DNA of 5,725 bases from Spirochaetaceae bacterium. GTDB taxonomy: Bacteria; Spirochaetota; Spirochaetia; SZUA-6; Fen-1364. Positions 5,303-5,725 of the stretch are shown piece by piece. The position numbers and the translations under genes are program-made. The first letter of the stretch is position 1. Each line of letters opens with the position of its first letter. Under the pieces are notes generated by a model. That model was not told the DNA's origin and ran no database searches. It saw only the letters and a list, made by a program, of their open reading frames with translations. The DNA is taken from the NCBI GenBank assembly GCA_003170115.1, contig PMZS01000132.1, forward strand, positions 16,429 through 22,153. Direction: 5' to 3'.

Positions 5303-5725
5303 ATGAAGGAGCTTCTCAGACTTGATTCTCTGACAAAAGCCTTCGGTGCGGTCGCTGCCGTCAACTCCGTTTCGATGAGCGTGTTCGACGGCGAGTTCCT
5401 TACCGTCCTGGGGCCAAGCGGATCCGGGAAGACCACGATCCTGCGCATGATCGCGGGGTTCGAAGCACCCACCTCCGGACGCATTCTTCTTGATGGCGAG
5501 GATATCGCGGACAGGCCGGTGAACCGCAGGCCGTTCAACACCGTGTTCCAGGACTACGCACTGTTTCCCCACATGACCGTGTTCGACAACATCGGCTACG
5601 GTCTGAAAGTGCGCCACGCGCCCAGCGCGGAGATCAGGAGCCGCGTGGAGGAGGCCCTCAAGTCAGTGGACCTCACCGGATACGGGGCGCGCTACCCCGA
5701 CCAGCTCTCCGGCGGCCAGCGGCAG
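5303..5725 (+). CDS. PotA-like ABC transporter ATP-binding subunit, N-terminal part (runs off the window)
   Basis: 141 residues are visible, from ATG 5303 to the window end. Walker A is GPSGSGKTT (37-45), the Q-loop is VFQDYALFPHMTVFDNI (81-97, Gln83), and the ABC signature LSGGQRQ begins at 135. Phe14 sits at the A-loop position that stacks on ATP. The order and the VFQDYALFPHMTV motif are typical of PotA/MalK-type import ATPases with a C-terminal regulatory domain, which would lie beyond the window. GGAGG at 5285-5289 is 13 nt upstream, an unusually long spacing, and no better start was found; an in-frame upstream start is absent. It would power the importer served by the PotD-like lipoprotein. 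Permease genes (PotB/PotC type) are expected next but not seen. Walker B and the switch His are outside the window. Confidence 0.95.
   Translation, partial: MKELLRLDSLTKAFGAVAAVNSVSMSVFDGEFLTVLGPSGSGKTTILRMIAGFEAPTSGRILLDGEDIADRPVNRRPFNTVFQDYALFPHMTVFDNIGYGLKVRHAPSAEIRSRVEEALKSVDLTGYGARYPDQLSGGQRQ

Overview
The window is a divergent, catabolic-looking gene cluster from a GC-rich bacterium. Coding is dense, codons end mostly in G or C, there are clear Shine-Dalgarno sequences and sigma70-type promoter elements, and the binding protein is a lipoprotein. The lineage cannot be fixed from this sequence alone. No rRNA, tRNA, CRISPR array, transposase or integrase gene was seen.

Left half, minus strand, in transcription order: a UROD-superfamily protein (2911 to 1748), a ROK-family transcriptional regulator (1751 to 522) that overlaps it by the 4 bases ATGA, and a DegT/DnrJ/EryC1/StrS aminotransferase (490 to beyond base 1). 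Spacing is tight (4-bp overlap, then a 31-bp gap), so they read as one operon.

Right half, plus strand: a phosphotriesterase-family metallohydrolase (3079-4158) whose C-terminus carries four tandem AATPGGIQ-type repeats, a PotD-like substrate-binding lipoprotein (4239-5264), and the start of a PotA-like ABC ATPase (5303 to beyond base 5725). The permeases would be expected just downstream.

Between the arms is an AT-rich control region of about 170 bp. It holds two back-to-back promoters: minus strand TTTACA-N17-TACACT, plus strand TTGACA-N18-TACAGT with an extended -10. It also holds three dyad sequences. The most striking is a perfect 8-bp inverted repeat with a 9-bp spacer (2949-2973), with core TATTT-N9-AAATA, similar to operators known for ROK repressors of the NagC/Mlc type. 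It covers the minus-strand -35 element and lies 12 bp from the plus-strand -35, so the local ROK protein could control both operons from one site.

Working model (inference): the ABC transporter imports a small, perhaps cationic or sugar-derived compound. The phosphotriesterase-like enzyme hydrolyses an ester or lactone, the aminotransferase acts on a keto or amino sugar, and the UROD-like protein does an unknown step. The ROK protein senses a sugar-like effector. The substrate is not identified. The combination of UROD-like, ROK, DegT, PTE-like and Pot-type genes is the most interesting aspect of the window.
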